58,204 nt of DNA from VRUE01 sp035707825 (GTDB lineage Bacteria; Actinomycetota; Thermoleophilia; Solirubrobacterales; 70-9), in contig DASSTR010000033.1 of the NCBI GenBank assembly GCA_035707825.1, positions 1 through 58,204 on the forward strand, in the 5' to 3' direction. Under the pieces are notes generated by a model, which had not been told where the DNA came from, searched no databases, and saw only the letters and a list, made by a program, of their open reading frames with translations. The translations under genes were made by a program, and so were the position numbers. This document shows positions 8,072-18,327 of the stretch, one piece after another. Each line of letters begins with the position of its first letter. Position 1 is the stretch's first letter.

Positions 8072-9730
8072 CTAGCCCACCACCTTCTCCTTCGCGCCGT
8101 CACGGCGGATGCCGATCAGGCTGAAGGGCCGTAGGACCCGCTCGCTGTGGCGCTCCTCCTGCAGGTCGCGGAGCCTGGCCTGCAGGAGCTGCTCGAGGGT
8201 AACGGTCCCCAGGCGGCGGCCGGGATCGCGCCGGTCGACCACCGGCATGGTCGTGCGTCCCGATGAGGCCATCGCGTATGCGACATGTCGAAGCGTGTCG
8301 TCGTCGTGGACGAAGGGCCCTTCGGGAGCGCCCCCGGAAGGGCCGCCCTCGCTCATCACCTCGTGGACGAAGAGCACCTCCAGCGGGTCGACGCTGTACT
8401 CGCGGGAGAGGTGGAGGCCCCGGCGGGCGATCTTCTCGGTCAGCACCGAGCGGCGCAGCAGCAGCACCGACACGACGTAGGCGGCAGTTGCCCCGATCAG
8501 CAGCGGCAGCAGCGCTTCGTAGCGATGAGTCAGCTCGAGTGCGAAGGCGACCCCCGTGAGCGGCGAGCGCATCACGCCGCCGAGGACGCCGGCCATCGCC
8601 ACCAGGGCCCAGAAGCCGGGTCCCACAGCGGGAAAGACGGATGCCTCGAGACCGCCGAGGGCGCCGCCGATCATCAGCATCGGCGCCAGCACGCCGCCTG
8701 AGGTGCCCGAGCCCAGCGAGAGCGACCAGATCAGCGTCTTGACGATCAGGATGCCGATGATCAGATTCAGCGCGATCGTCCCGTTCAGCTCGGCTTCGAT
8801 CACGTTGTAGCCGACTCCCAGAGCCTGCGGAACCACCAGCCCGCCCAAGCCGACGACCAGACCGCCGATCGCGGGCCACCACATCCAGTGGATCGGCAGG
8901 CGCTGAAAGCATTCCTCGGAGGCGTAGACGAGGGTCGTCGCCAGCAGGGCCAGCAGTCCGGCGACAATCCCGGAGGCGACGCAGAGCCCGTAGATGGCCG
9001 CGTCGAAGTGAAGTGGGCCCGCCGGGGCGGGGAAGACCGGACCGGCGCCGAGCAGGGGAACCCGAACCGCCGTCGCGACGGCCACCGCCGCGACCACGGG
9101 AACGAAGCTGCGGGGGCGCCACTCGAAGAGCAGCAGCTCGATCGCGAGCAGGACCGAGGCCAGCGGTGCATTGAAGGTGGCCGCCATGCCGGCGGCGGCC
9201 CCGGCGACGAGCAGGGTCTTGCGCTCGTCTGCGGTCAGGTGCAGCAGCTGAGCCGAGAGCGAGCCGAAGGCGCCCCCGGTCATGATGATCGGCCCCTCCG
9301 CCCCGAAGGGGCCGCCGGTCCCGATCGCAATGGCCGAAGCGAGCGGCTTCAGCAACGCGACCCGAGGCTGAACCCTGCTGCCGGAGACGAGGATCGACTC
9401 GATCGCCTCGGGAATGCCGTGGCCGCGCACCTTCTCCGATCCAAAGCGGGCGATCAGCCCGATCGCCAGGCCGCCGGCGGCCGGCGCGAGAAGGATCAGA
9501 GCGGGTGGGTGAGGGGCGGCCCCGGGCGCGACCAGCGCCGTGCCCCAGCGCTGGTAGAAGACGAGGTTGGTGATCAGGCCGATCAGGCGCAGCAGCGCCC
9601 AGGCGACCCCGGCGCTGAAGGCGCCGATCGGCAGGGCAAAAGCGGCGATCGTCAGCATCCGCCGCGTCGCGGTGAAATCGCCGAGGTGTTGCAGGGAAGA
9701 GTCGCCACGGGCCATTGCGCGGCGAAACAT
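8072..9730 (-). CDS. CLC-family chloride channel/antiporter with CBS-like tail
   Basis: A 552-residue CLC protein from the ATG at 9730 (ATG at 9715 also possible). It has the three selectivity regions: SGSRVQP (usual GSGIP), GGPFGAEGPII (usual GREGP, with the gating glutamate kept) and GSGTSGGVLAP (usual GxFxP). Roughly ten to twelve membrane helices span residues 25-430. The tail holds at least one CBS-like half (VHEVMSEG then VHDDDTLRHVAYAMASSGRTTMPVVD). CBS pairs in CLCs bind adenine nucleotides. Open sequence upstream of 9730 overlaps the glycosidase gene and is discarded. It begins 13 bases after that gene's stop. Confidence 0.9.
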   Translation of the reverse strand: MFRRAMARGDSSLQHLGDFTATRRMLTIAAFALPIGAFSAGVAWALLRLIGLITNLVFYQRWGTALVAPGAAPHPPALILLAPAAGGLAIGLIARFGSEKVRGHGIPEAIESILVSGSRVQPRVALLKPLASAIAIGTGGPFGAEGPIIMTGGAFGSLSAQLLHLTADERKTLLVAGAAAGMAATFNAPLASVLLAIELLLFEWRPRSFVPVVAAVAVATAVRVPLLGAGPVFPAPAGPLHFDAAIYGLCVASGIVAGLLALLATTLVYASEECFQRLPIHWMWWPAIGGLVVGLGGLVVPQALGVGYNVIEAELNGTIALNLIIGILIVKTLIWSLSLGSGTSGGVLAPMLMIGGALGGLEASVFPAVGPGFWALVAMAGVLGGVMRSPLTGVAFALELTHRYEALLPLLIGATAAYVVSVLLLRRSVLTEKIARRGLHLSREYSVDPLEVLFVHEVMSEGGPSGGAPEGPFVHDDDTLRHVAYAMASSGRTTMPVVDRRDPGRRLGTVTLEQLLQARLRDLQEERHSERVLRPFSLIGIRRDGAKEKVVG

Positions 9731-9743
9731 ATCGTGATGCGAT

Positions 9744-11540
9744 CTAACTCTGAGAGGACAGAGCCAGGGCGGCCTCGATATAGGAGAGATGGCTGAGCGC
9801 CTGGGGGAAGTTGCCGAGCATCCGCCCGGCATCGGGGTCGTACTCCTCCGCCAGCAGGCCTAGGTCGTTTGCCGTTGAGGCGACCCGCTCGAACACCTCT
9901 CGCGCATCGTCCCCTCGCCCCTGGTGCGCGAGGCAGGTGGCGAGCCAGAACGAGCAGGGCAGGAAGGCGCCCTCCTCGGCCATTCCGTCATCGGCGCCGT
10001 ATCGCCGCAGCAGGCCATCGAAGTCGAGCGCCTCGCGAATCGCGTCGGCCGTTCCAACCATCCGCTCGTCGTCCCACTCGCAGAAGCCGACGGCCGGGAG
10101 GCGCAGCAGCGCCGCGTCGAGGTCTTCGTGCTCGAAGGCCTGCACGAAGGTGCGGCGGCTCGCCGCGTAGCCGCGCGACTCGATCGCCTCGCGAACCTCA
10201 TCCCGCACCGCGATCCAGCGCTCCGGCAGATCGCGATCGGTGTCCTGCGCAAGGCGGATGCCCCGGTCGATCGCCGACCACGCCAGCGCCTTGGAATGGA
10301 CGAAGTGGCGCGGCTCCCCCCGCCACTCCCAGATTCCCCGGTCGGGCTCCTGCCAGCGCTCGCACGCGGCGTCGACGAGGTCGGCGAGGAAACGCCAGTA
10401 GTCGTCGTCGGGAGAGTTGCCGCGGCAGTGCCAGCCCCAGCTCTGGTCGAGTATCTGGCCGTAGGCGTCGAGCTGGAATTGCTCCGCGGCGGCGTTCCCC
10501 GCCCGCACCGGCGCCGCGCCGCGGTAGCCGCTCAGGTGCTCCATCTCTTCCTCGCCAAGGCGCCGCTCGCCACCGACCCCAAAGAGGACCTGCAGGTCGT
10601 CGGCGTGGCCGGCGGCGCTGCGCTCGACGAAGCGGCGAAAGGCATCGGCGTCCTCCTCGCAGCCCAGCTCGGCCAGCGAGTGCGCGGCCAGCGCCGAGTC
10701 GCGCACCCAGCTGAACCGGTAGTCCCAGTTGCGCTCGCCGCTCAGGTCCCGTGCCTCGGGCAGGGAGGTGGTCGGCGCGGCGACGATCGCGCCCGTCGGC
10801 GCGTAGCTGAGCGCCCTCAGGACCGCGGCCGAGCGACCGACTCCCTCCAAGCGCAGGGCCTCGCCCTCGAGGCGCGAGAACCACTTGCGCCACCAGGCAA
10901 CGGTCTGCTCCAGGGCGTCGTCGACGCTGTCGGGATCGAGGGACTCGAAGCGATCGAGCGGTTCGAGCTCGACCGGGCGGCGGAAGTCGAGGCTGAGCCG
11001 CCGCCGCTCGCCCTCGCCGATGCGCAGCACGCCCTCGAGGCGATGGTGCTCCACCACCTCCAGCGCGAAGTCGGCGCGGATCAGCAGGCCGTCGTCGCCC
11101 CCGATCGCCGCAAAGGCGTTATCTCCGCCCGCCTCGCGAAGCCAAGGTGAGACTGCGCCGTAGTCGAAGCGCGGCACGATCTCGGCCTTCAGCTCGACCG
11201 ATCCGCTCACGCCTTCGACGATCCGCACGACGCAGGGCATGGTGTTCCGATCGAGAGGGAGGAAGAAGTCGAGCAGCCGCGCCTCGCCGCCCTCCCCGGC
11301 CAGAATCGTCTCCAGCACCAGTGTCTGCTCGAGGTAGCGCCGCCCCGCCGACCGTTCGGCCTCGATCGCGCAATGGCCTCCGTTGGGGTCGAGCAGCCGC
11401 GCGAAGGCGGCGCCGGAATCGAAGCGCGGCAGGCAGCACCAGTCGATCGACCCGGCGGCCGAGACCAGGGCGACGGTGCGCCGGCCTCCGATCAGGCCAT
11501 AGCTCGAGATTGGGGGCTGGGCTTCGCTCCTTGCCGGCAC
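9744..11540 (-). CDS. Glycoside hydrolase family 15 (glucoamylase/trehalase-like)
   Basis: A 598-residue GH15 protein. The N-terminal beta-domain opens with ISSYGLIGGRRTVALVSAAGSIDWCCLPRFDS, written here as its pieces ISSYGLIGG and SIDWCCLPRFDS. The (alpha/alpha)6 barrel follows, with RNWDYRFSWVRDS, GIWEWRG (catalytic acid region) and AEEGAFLPCSFW, then LAEEYDP near the end. These are hallmarks of actinobacterial and archaeal GH15 enzymes that hydrolyse trehalose or alpha-glucans. There is no signal peptide, so it acts in the cytoplasm. In mycobacteria this family is a phosphate-stimulated trehalase, and that role is plausible here. It lies 6 bases after the SDR stop in the same operon. Confidence 0.9.
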   Translation of the reverse strand: MPARSEAQPPISSYGLIGGRRTVALVSAAGSIDWCCLPRFDSGAAFARLLDPNGGHCAIEAERSAGRRYLEQTLVLETILAGEGGEARLLDFFLPLDRNTMPCVVRIVEGVSGSVELKAEIVPRFDYGAVSPWLREAGGDNAFAAIGGDDGLLIRADFALEVVEHHRLEGVLRIGEGERRRLSLDFRRPVELEPLDRFESLDPDSVDDALEQTVAWWRKWFSRLEGEALRLEGVGRSAAVLRALSYAPTGAIVAAPTTSLPEARDLSGERNWDYRFSWVRDSALAAHSLAELGCEEDADAFRRFVERSAAGHADDLQVLFGVGGERRLGEEEMEHLSGYRGAAPVRAGNAAAEQFQLDAYGQILDQSWGWHCRGNSPDDDYWRFLADLVDAACERWQEPDRGIWEWRGEPRHFVHSKALAWSAIDRGIRLAQDTDRDLPERWIAVRDEVREAIESRGYAASRRTFVQAFEHEDLDAALLRLPAVGFCEWDDERMVGTADAIREALDFDGLLRRYGADDGMAEEGAFLPCSFWLATCLAHQGRGDDAREVFERVASTANDLGLLAEEYDPDAGRMLGNFPQALSHLSYIEAALALSSQS

Positions 11541-11546
11541 TTGCCC

Positions 11547-12485
11547 TCACCGCCAGGACGAGAGGAGTTGCGAGAGCTGGGTGAGCACGCTGCGCGTCCG
11601 CGCTCCCTCGTCGAAGCGACCGTGGGTGCCGTGGTCGCCCGGCACCGGCCCGAAGAGGTTGTCGGGCCGCTCGGGATCGACCGGTTCATCGGTCTGCTGG
11701 CCTTCGTAACCGGTGCGGGCCAGGTAGCGGTCGACCAACCAGGGGGCGATGCGGTTGCCAAGGATGGTCTTCAGGGTCGAGCCCCCGACGTAGAGCTGGC
11801 GGCGATCGTGCTCTGAGATCCAGACGATGGCGTTTGCGGCGACCTCGGGCTGGTAGATCGGCGGCACCGGCTGAGGGTGGCGCGGCAGCTTGGTGCGGCC
11901 GACCTCGAACTGAGGAGTGTTCAGGGCCGGCAGGTGGACCATGCTGACCCGCACCGCGCTCTTGTCGTGCAGCAGCTCGGTGCGGACGGACTCGCTGAAG
12001 CCCTTGATCGCGTGCTTGGCGCCGCAGTAGGGAGCCTGCAGGGGGATGCCGCGGAAGGCAAGCGCCGAGCCAACCTGGACGATGACGCCGCGATCTCGCG
12101 GCGTCATCCGCCGCAGCGCCGCCCTCGTACCCCACACGCAGCCGAAGTAGGTGGCTTCGGTCGCGCGCCGGAACTCCTCGGGCTCGATCTCCGAAAAGGG
12201 CGCGAAGACCGTCGCCATCGCGTCGTTGACCCAGACGTCGATCGGCCCCAGCTCCCGCTCGGCCCGCTCGGCCGCCGACTCGACGGCCCCGGCGTCGGCG
12301 ACGTCGGTCGGGATCGTCAACGCCCTTGCGCCCGCGGCGCGCACCTCCTCCGCGGCTCCGGCCAGGCCGTCCTCGCCGCGGGCAAGCAGGGCGACGCCGG
12401 CGCCCCTGGCCCCGAAGGCCTTCGCGGCCGCGCGGCCGACGCCCGCTGACGCGCCGGTGACGACGACGACCTTGGCGTCCCTCAT
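11547..12485 (-). CDS. Short-chain dehydrogenase/reductase (SDR)
   Basis: A 312-residue classical SDR. The NAD(P)-binding TGASAGVG lies at residues 9-16 and the active site is Ser in QVGSALAFRG with YCGAKH as YxxxK. The NNAG motif is changed to NDAM, a variation known in this subgroup. The C-terminal 60 residues (SEHDRRQLYVGGSTLKTILGNRIAP) extend beyond a minimal SDR. Start is the ATG at 12485 after GGAGGACTGAG; the longer open frame runs back through the GMC gene and is a shadow. It probably oxidises or reduces a sugar- or alcohol-type substrate made by its operon neighbours. The exact substrate is unknown. Confidence 0.88.
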   Translation of the reverse strand: MRDAKVVVVTGASAGVGRAAAKAFGARGAGVALLARGEDGLAGAAEEVRAAGARALTIPTDVADAGAVESAAERAERELGPIDVWVNDAMATVFAPFSEIEPEEFRRATEATYFGCVWGTRAALRRMTPRDRGVIVQVGSALAFRGIPLQAPYCGAKHAIKGFSESVRTELLHDKSAVRVSMVHLPALNTPQFEVGRTKLPRHPQPVPPIYQPEVAANAIVWISEHDRRQLYVGGSTLKTILGNRIAPWLVDRYLARTGYEGQQTDEPVDPERPDNLFGPVPGDHGTHGRFDEGARTRSVLTQLSQLLSSWR

Positions 12486-12526
12486 CTCAGTCCTCCACCG
12501 GCGCCCGGACTGGCGACGCCCCCCGC

Positions 12527-14217
<1,691 letters not shown>

Positions 14218-14221
<4 letters not shown>

Positions 14222-14934
14222 TCCAGGCCTCGCTCGGACACGTCGCGAACCGGGTCGAGCTCGAACTCCGGCGGGCTCTCCCAGTGCTCGCGCTGGCCCG
14301 GCCCGAGGCGGGCATAGCCGCGCGGGTAGGCGGGGCCGCCGAAGCCGATCTCGCTCCAGGCCCATGGGTGGGAGTAGAAGGCGCTGAGGATGTCGCGCAT
14401 CGCCACGCCCCAGGCCTTGTCCACCGGGCATCCCTCCCAGCGCAGCTCGCCTTCGGCGAAGCGGCGGACGATCAGCAGCTGGGCCTCCGGCCTGGCGCCG
14501 GCGAAGCCTCCGGCGCCCTGTTCCGCTGCCGCGCTGTCGAGCATCCGCGCCACCTCGCGCCAGACCTCCGGGTCCGGCGGCATGTCGACGTGGCGGTAGC
14601 CCTCGGCGCGCCCCGTGGAGAGCTTCTCGTCGACCATTGCAAGCACCGGAATCCGCGGCTCGCTGTCCTGGGCCATGACCAGATCGCAGAAGGCTCCGAG
14701 GGTCGCGACCTCACGTTCGTCGAAGAAGCGGATCGACGGGACCCGTTCGACCCGGTCGAGAACCACCCCGCGCGTTGCCTCGTCCCAGTGATCCGCCTGC
14801 TCCAGGACGTCGTAGTCGGGATAGCGGCCGCGCATCTGCGGTGTCGTTCCGCGGCGCTGGCGCGGTAGCTCGGCCGGCGGGCCGCCCGACTGGGCGCCGC
14901 CGAGATTGGGGAGATGCCCGGCGCCGCCGCTCAT
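14218..14934 (-). CDS. Gluconate 2-dehydrogenase subunit 3-family protein
   Basis: A 238-residue protein. The middle part reads VPSIRFFDEREVATLGAFCDLVMAQ, a form typical of the gluconate 2-dehydrogenase subunit 3 family, followed by conserved helices and SAFYSHPWAWSEIGFGGPAYPRGY near the end. There is no clear Tat signal in this start choice, although family members are often exported with their GMC partner. The ATG at 14934 overlaps the preceding membrane gene by ATGA, and the stop overlaps the GMC start by GTGA, so three genes are translationally coupled. It most likely serves as the small subunit or chaperone of the GMC enzyme. Confidence 0.85.
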
Positions 14935-15383
14935 CGCTCCCGCTTGGCCGCCGCCGCCGCCAGGCCCATTCCGCCGACCAGGGCAAGCGACCCGGGCGCC
15001 AGCAGCGGCGGCCCCATGACGATGTTGTAGAGCGGCTCGGAGAAGCCGCCGGGCCGCTTGCGAACGCCCTGCACGTGGGTGTAGATGCCGACCAGGCCGT
15101 CGAGGCAGTAGAGGGCCGAGACGGCGGGCAGGGCGGTGCGCGCAGCCCGCTCCGAGCGCACCGCCGCCGCGGCGGCGGTGGTGTGCGCCGGCGAGAGGAC
15201 CACGGGCGTCCACATCCACTTGTCCCCGAAGGAGCCGCGAAAGTGCTCGAAGTAGATCTCGAGCCCGAGCGGCAGGGCGCTGAGGGCGGTCGCCGCGGCC
15301 AGCGTCCGCTGCATGCGTCCGCGACGCAGCTCGTGGAGCAACCGGTAGCCGCCCCCTCGCCGTCGCATCCCCGCTCCGATCAC
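14931..15383 (-). CDS. Four-helix membrane protein of the dehydrogenase operon
   Basis: A 150-residue protein with about four hydrophobic stretches: residues 26-45 (TLAAATALSALPLGLEIYFE), 57-75, 85-105 and 122-145. A short Arg-rich N terminus (MRRRGGGYRLLHELRRGR) precedes the first. The GTG at 15383 shares GTGA with the TPP enzyme stop and its own stop overlaps the next ATG. I know of no named family. Its location between an oxidase-like enzyme and a GMC dehydrogenase suggests a membrane anchor or electron-transfer partner, though no heme-ligand pattern stands out beyond two or three His residues. Confidence 0.7.
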   Translation of the reverse strand: MIGAGMRRRGGGYRLLHELRRGRMQRTLAAATALSALPLGLEIYFEHFRGSFGDKWMWTPVVLSPAHTTAAAAAVRSERAARTALPAVSALYCLDGLVGIYTHVQGVRKRPGGFSEPLYNIVMGPPLLAPGSLALVGGMGLAAAAAKRER

Positions 15384-17170
15384 CGCCCCGGTACCGCCCC
15401 CGCCAGTTTCTGGCGCAGGGACTGGCGGATGATCCTCTTGGTCGCGGGGTCTCCACCGAGCACCGCCGAGGCGAACGATTTGGCCTGTTCGAGGGTGATG
15501 TGGGGCGGCAGCGGCGGCACCTCGGGATCGGTGACGACCTCCAGCACGACCGGCCGCTCAGAGGCGAGCGCCCGCTCCCAGCAGGAGCCGACCTCCGCGG
15601 GGTCTTCGGTGCGGATCCCCGTCAGGCCGAGCATCTCCGCCCAGCGGGCATAGGGAACGTCCGGCAGGCTCTGGGAGCCCTCGAATTTGGGATCCCCGGA
15701 CATCGCCCGCTGCTCCCAGGTGACCTGGTTGAGGTCGCCGTTGTTGAGGACCAGGACGATCAGCCGCTGGTCCGCCCAGCGATCGCGGTATTTGGCGATC
15801 GTGATCAGCTCGGCCAGCCCGTTCATCTGCATCGCGCCATCGCCGACCAGGGCGATCACCGGCCGGTCGGGATGGGCGAACTTGGCGGCGATCGCGTAGG
15901 GGACGCCTGCCCCCATCGTCGCCAGCGTTCCGGAGAGCGAAGCCATCATTCCCGGGCGCAGCTTCAGGTCGCGGGCGTACCAGTTCGCCGCCGAGCCGGA
16001 GTCCGAGCTGAGGATGACGCCGTCGGGAAGGCGCTTGGAGAGCTCGTGGAAGACGAGCTGGGGGTTGACCGGTTCGGCCGGCTCCTTGGCGCGCTTTTCG
16101 ATCAGCTCCCACCAGTCGCTCACCTTGGCTTCGATGCTCTCGCGCCAGGAGCGGTCGTCCTTGCGGAAGAGCTGGCTCCGCAGGGCCCGCAGGGTCGTCG
16201 CCGAATCGCCGACGAGGCCGACCTCGACCGGGTAGCGGATGCCGAGCATGCGGCCGTCGATGTCGATCTGCACGCCGCGCGCCTTGCCCTCTTCGGGCAG
16301 GAACTCCGAGTAGGGGAAACTCGAGCCGACCATCAGCAGGGTGTCGCATTCCTGCATCAGGTCCCAGCTCGGCTTGGTGCCGAGCAGGCCGATCGAGCCG
16401 GTCACGTAGGGAAGGTCGTCCGGCAGCGCGGCCTTGCCGAGCAGGGCCTTGGCGACTCCCGCACCCAGCATGTCGGCGACTTCGATCACCTCGTCCGCCG
16501 CACCCAGGGTGCCGGCGCCGATCAGCATCGCGACCCGCTCGCCGGCATTGAGCACCTCGGCGGCGCGGGAGAGCTGGGCGTCCGCCGGGACGATCTCGGG
16601 GCGCTCGTAGCCAGGTGCGGAGTGCACGGTGCCGTGCGCGTGGGGCGGGGTCGGCACGGCTTCTTCCTCTTGCAGGTCGTTGGGAAGGATCACGCAGGTG
16701 ACGGTGCGCTCGGCAAGGGCGATTCGCATCGCCCGATCGATCAGATGACGTACCTGCGCGGCCTCTGTGGCGGTTTGGACGTACTCGTGCGCGACGTCCT
16801 TGAAGAGCGTCTGCAGGTCGACCTCCTGCTGGTAGTTGCCGCCCAGGCCGGTGCGGGCCTGCTGGCCGACGATCGCCACCACGGGCTGATGGTCGAGCTT
16901 GGCGTCATAGAGCCCGTTGAGCAGGTGAATCGCGCCAGGGCCGGAGGTGGCCAGGCAGACACCCGCCTCGCCGGTGAACTTGGCGTGGGCGCAGGCCATG
17001 AAGGCCGCCATCTCCTCATGGCGGACCTGGATGAAGTCGGGCCTCGGGCCTTCGCGCTCGAAGGCGCCCATGATCCCGTTGATCCCATCGCCGGGGTAGC
17101 CGTAGATGCGCTTGACGTTCCACTCACCTGCAAGCCGCCCGAGCAGGAAGTCACTGACCGTTTCGCCCAT
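15380..17170 (-). CDS. Thiamine-pyrophosphate-dependent pyruvate oxidase/dehydrogenase-like enzyme
   Basis: A 596-residue TPP enzyme of the PoxB/acetolactate synthase group. The N-terminal PYR domain has VRHEEMAAFMA with the catalytic Glu (near residue 52) and SGPGAIHLLNGLYDAKLD. A central domain follows, then the PP domain with the TPP motif GDGAMQMNG ... LNN and NQVTWEQRAMSGDP. Pyruvate oxidases of this subclass decarboxylate pyruvate and pass electrons to quinone at the membrane. The ATG at 17170 lies 8 bases after GGAGAGG. It heads a run of overlapping genes with membrane and dehydrogenase partners. A 2-keto acid other than pyruvate cannot be excluded. Confidence 0.85.
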   Translation of the reverse strand: MGETVSDFLLGRLAGEWNVKRIYGYPGDGINGIMGAFEREGPRPDFIQVRHEEMAAFMACAHAKFTGEAGVCLATSGPGAIHLLNGLYDAKLDHQPVVAIVGQQARTGLGGNYQQEVDLQTLFKDVAHEYVQTATEAAQVRHLIDRAMRIALAERTVTCVILPNDLQEEEAVPTPPHAHGTVHSAPGYERPEIVPADAQLSRAAEVLNAGERVAMLIGAGTLGAADEVIEVADMLGAGVAKALLGKAALPDDLPYVTGSIGLLGTKPSWDLMQECDTLLMVGSSFPYSEFLPEEGKARGVQIDIDGRMLGIRYPVEVGLVGDSATTLRALRSQLFRKDDRSWRESIEAKVSDWWELIEKRAKEPAEPVNPQLVFHELSKRLPDGVILSSDSGSAANWYARDLKLRPGMMASLSGTLATMGAGVPYAIAAKFAHPDRPVIALVGDGAMQMNGLAELITIAKYRDRWADQRLIVLVLNNGDLNQVTWEQRAMSGDPKFEGSQSLPDVPYARWAEMLGLTGIRTEDPAEVGSCWERALASERPVVLEVVTDPEVPPLPPHITLEQAKSFASAVLGGDPATKRIIRQSLRQKLAGAVPGR

Positions 17171-17228
17171 GTTTGGCCTCTCCTTCTCTCTTGTGGTCCT
17201 GCCCCCGCTACCCGCCGGGGGGAGGTGA

Positions 17229-18317
17229 CTAACGGTCGCTGGTCCGAAAGCGATCGGCCTCGGCTTGCCTCAGCTCGATGCCGAGGCCCGGGCGGGCGGG
17301 GTCCGGCCGCAGCTCGCCGTCCTCGAGCGCCAGCACGCCGTCGAAGAGCATCGACTCGACCCGTTCGTGGTCGTGGAAGTACTCGATATGGACGGTCCGC
17401 TCGACCGCGCAGCACAAGTGCGCTGAGACCTGCGGGGCGCAGTGGGCCGAAAAGGGCAGCCCGCCGGCGCGGCAGATCCCATCGGCTCGCAGCAGGTTCG
17501 TGATGCCTCCGCAGCGCGTGACGTCGCCCTGCAGCACGTCGACGCAGCCGGCGAGGCGCCGCAGTTCGGGCAGGTCCCAGGCGTACTCCCCGGCGGCAAC
17601 CTCCATCCCGGCCGGGACCGCTTCACGCAGCCAGCGCAACCCTTCGAGGTCATCGGAGGAGACGGGCTCCTCGAGATAGGAGACTCCGAACTCGTCGTAG
17701 CGCTCGGCCCAGCGGGCCGCCGAGCGACGATCGAAGGCTCCGTTGGCGTCGACCATCAACTTCACCTCGGCGCCGATCGCCTCTCTTGCCGCGGCGAGGC
17801 GCTCCGGGTCGCGCTCGGGCTCGCGGCCGACCTTGATCTTCACCGCCCGGCAGCCGCGCTCGACCCAGCCCCGCAACTGCTCGCTCAGCTCCCGATCCGT
17901 ATAGGAGGTGAAGCCGCCGCTGCCGTAGGCGGGAATCGCGTCGTGGACGCGGCCCAGCGAATCGGCCAGGGAGAGGCCGAGCAGTTTTGCCCGCAGATCC
18001 CAGAGCGCAATGTCCACAGCGGAGATCGCCATCGCGCAGAGGCCCTGGCGGCCGAAGTTGCGAACTTCGCGCTGCATCGCCGCCCAGACCTGGGGCGGGG
18101 CCATAGCGTCGGCTCCCCTTGCCGCGGGGGCCAGGGTGGAGGAGATGACCTCTGCGATCGCCGGGTGGCCGTAGGTGTAGCCAAGCCCCTGGGACCCGGC
18201 GCCGGACGCCTCGACGACCACAATCGTCGTCGAGTCCCATTCCAGGGTCCCATCGGACTCCGGCCGGTCGGTCGGGATCGTGTAAGCGGTGGCCCTGACG
18301 TCCTCGACCCGCGCCAC
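17229..18317 (-). CDS. Mandelate racemase/muconate-lactonizing enzyme (enolase superfamily)
   Basis: A 362-residue enolase-superfamily protein. The MR-type catalytic and metal residues are in place: KIK at 160-162 (VKIKVG), metal ligands Asp190 (VDANGAF), Glu216 (LEEP) and Glu244 (AAGEY), and a His at 292 (FSAHC). Such enzymes abstract an alpha-proton from a carboxylate; many are sugar-acid dehydratases, which fits the sugar-oxidation genes downstream. The GTG at 18317 follows a GGAGGAG site. It sits 10 bases after the USP-like gene and 58 bases before the TPP enzyme. The exact substrate is not predictable by eye. Confidence 0.88.
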   Translation of the reverse strand: MARVEDVRATAYTIPTDRPESDGTLEWDSTTIVVVEASGAGSQGLGYTYGHPAIAEVISSTLAPAARGADAMAPPQVWAAMQREVRNFGRQGLCAMAISAVDIALWDLRAKLLGLSLADSLGRVHDAIPAYGSGGFTSYTDRELSEQLRGWVERGCRAVKIKVGREPERDPERLAAAREAIGAEVKLMVDANGAFDRRSAARWAERYDEFGVSYLEEPVSSDDLEGLRWLREAVPAGMEVAAGEYAWDLPELRRLAGCVDVLQGDVTRCGGITNLLRADGICRAGGLPFSAHCAPQVSAHLCCAVERTVHIEYFHDHERVESMLFDGVLALEDGELRPDPARPGLGIELRQAEADRFRTSDR

Positions 18318-18327
18318 CGGCTCCTCC

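Noticed and set aside
15500..17503. A 667-residue plus-strand open frame
   Set aside because: Antisense to the TPP enzyme; no motifs.
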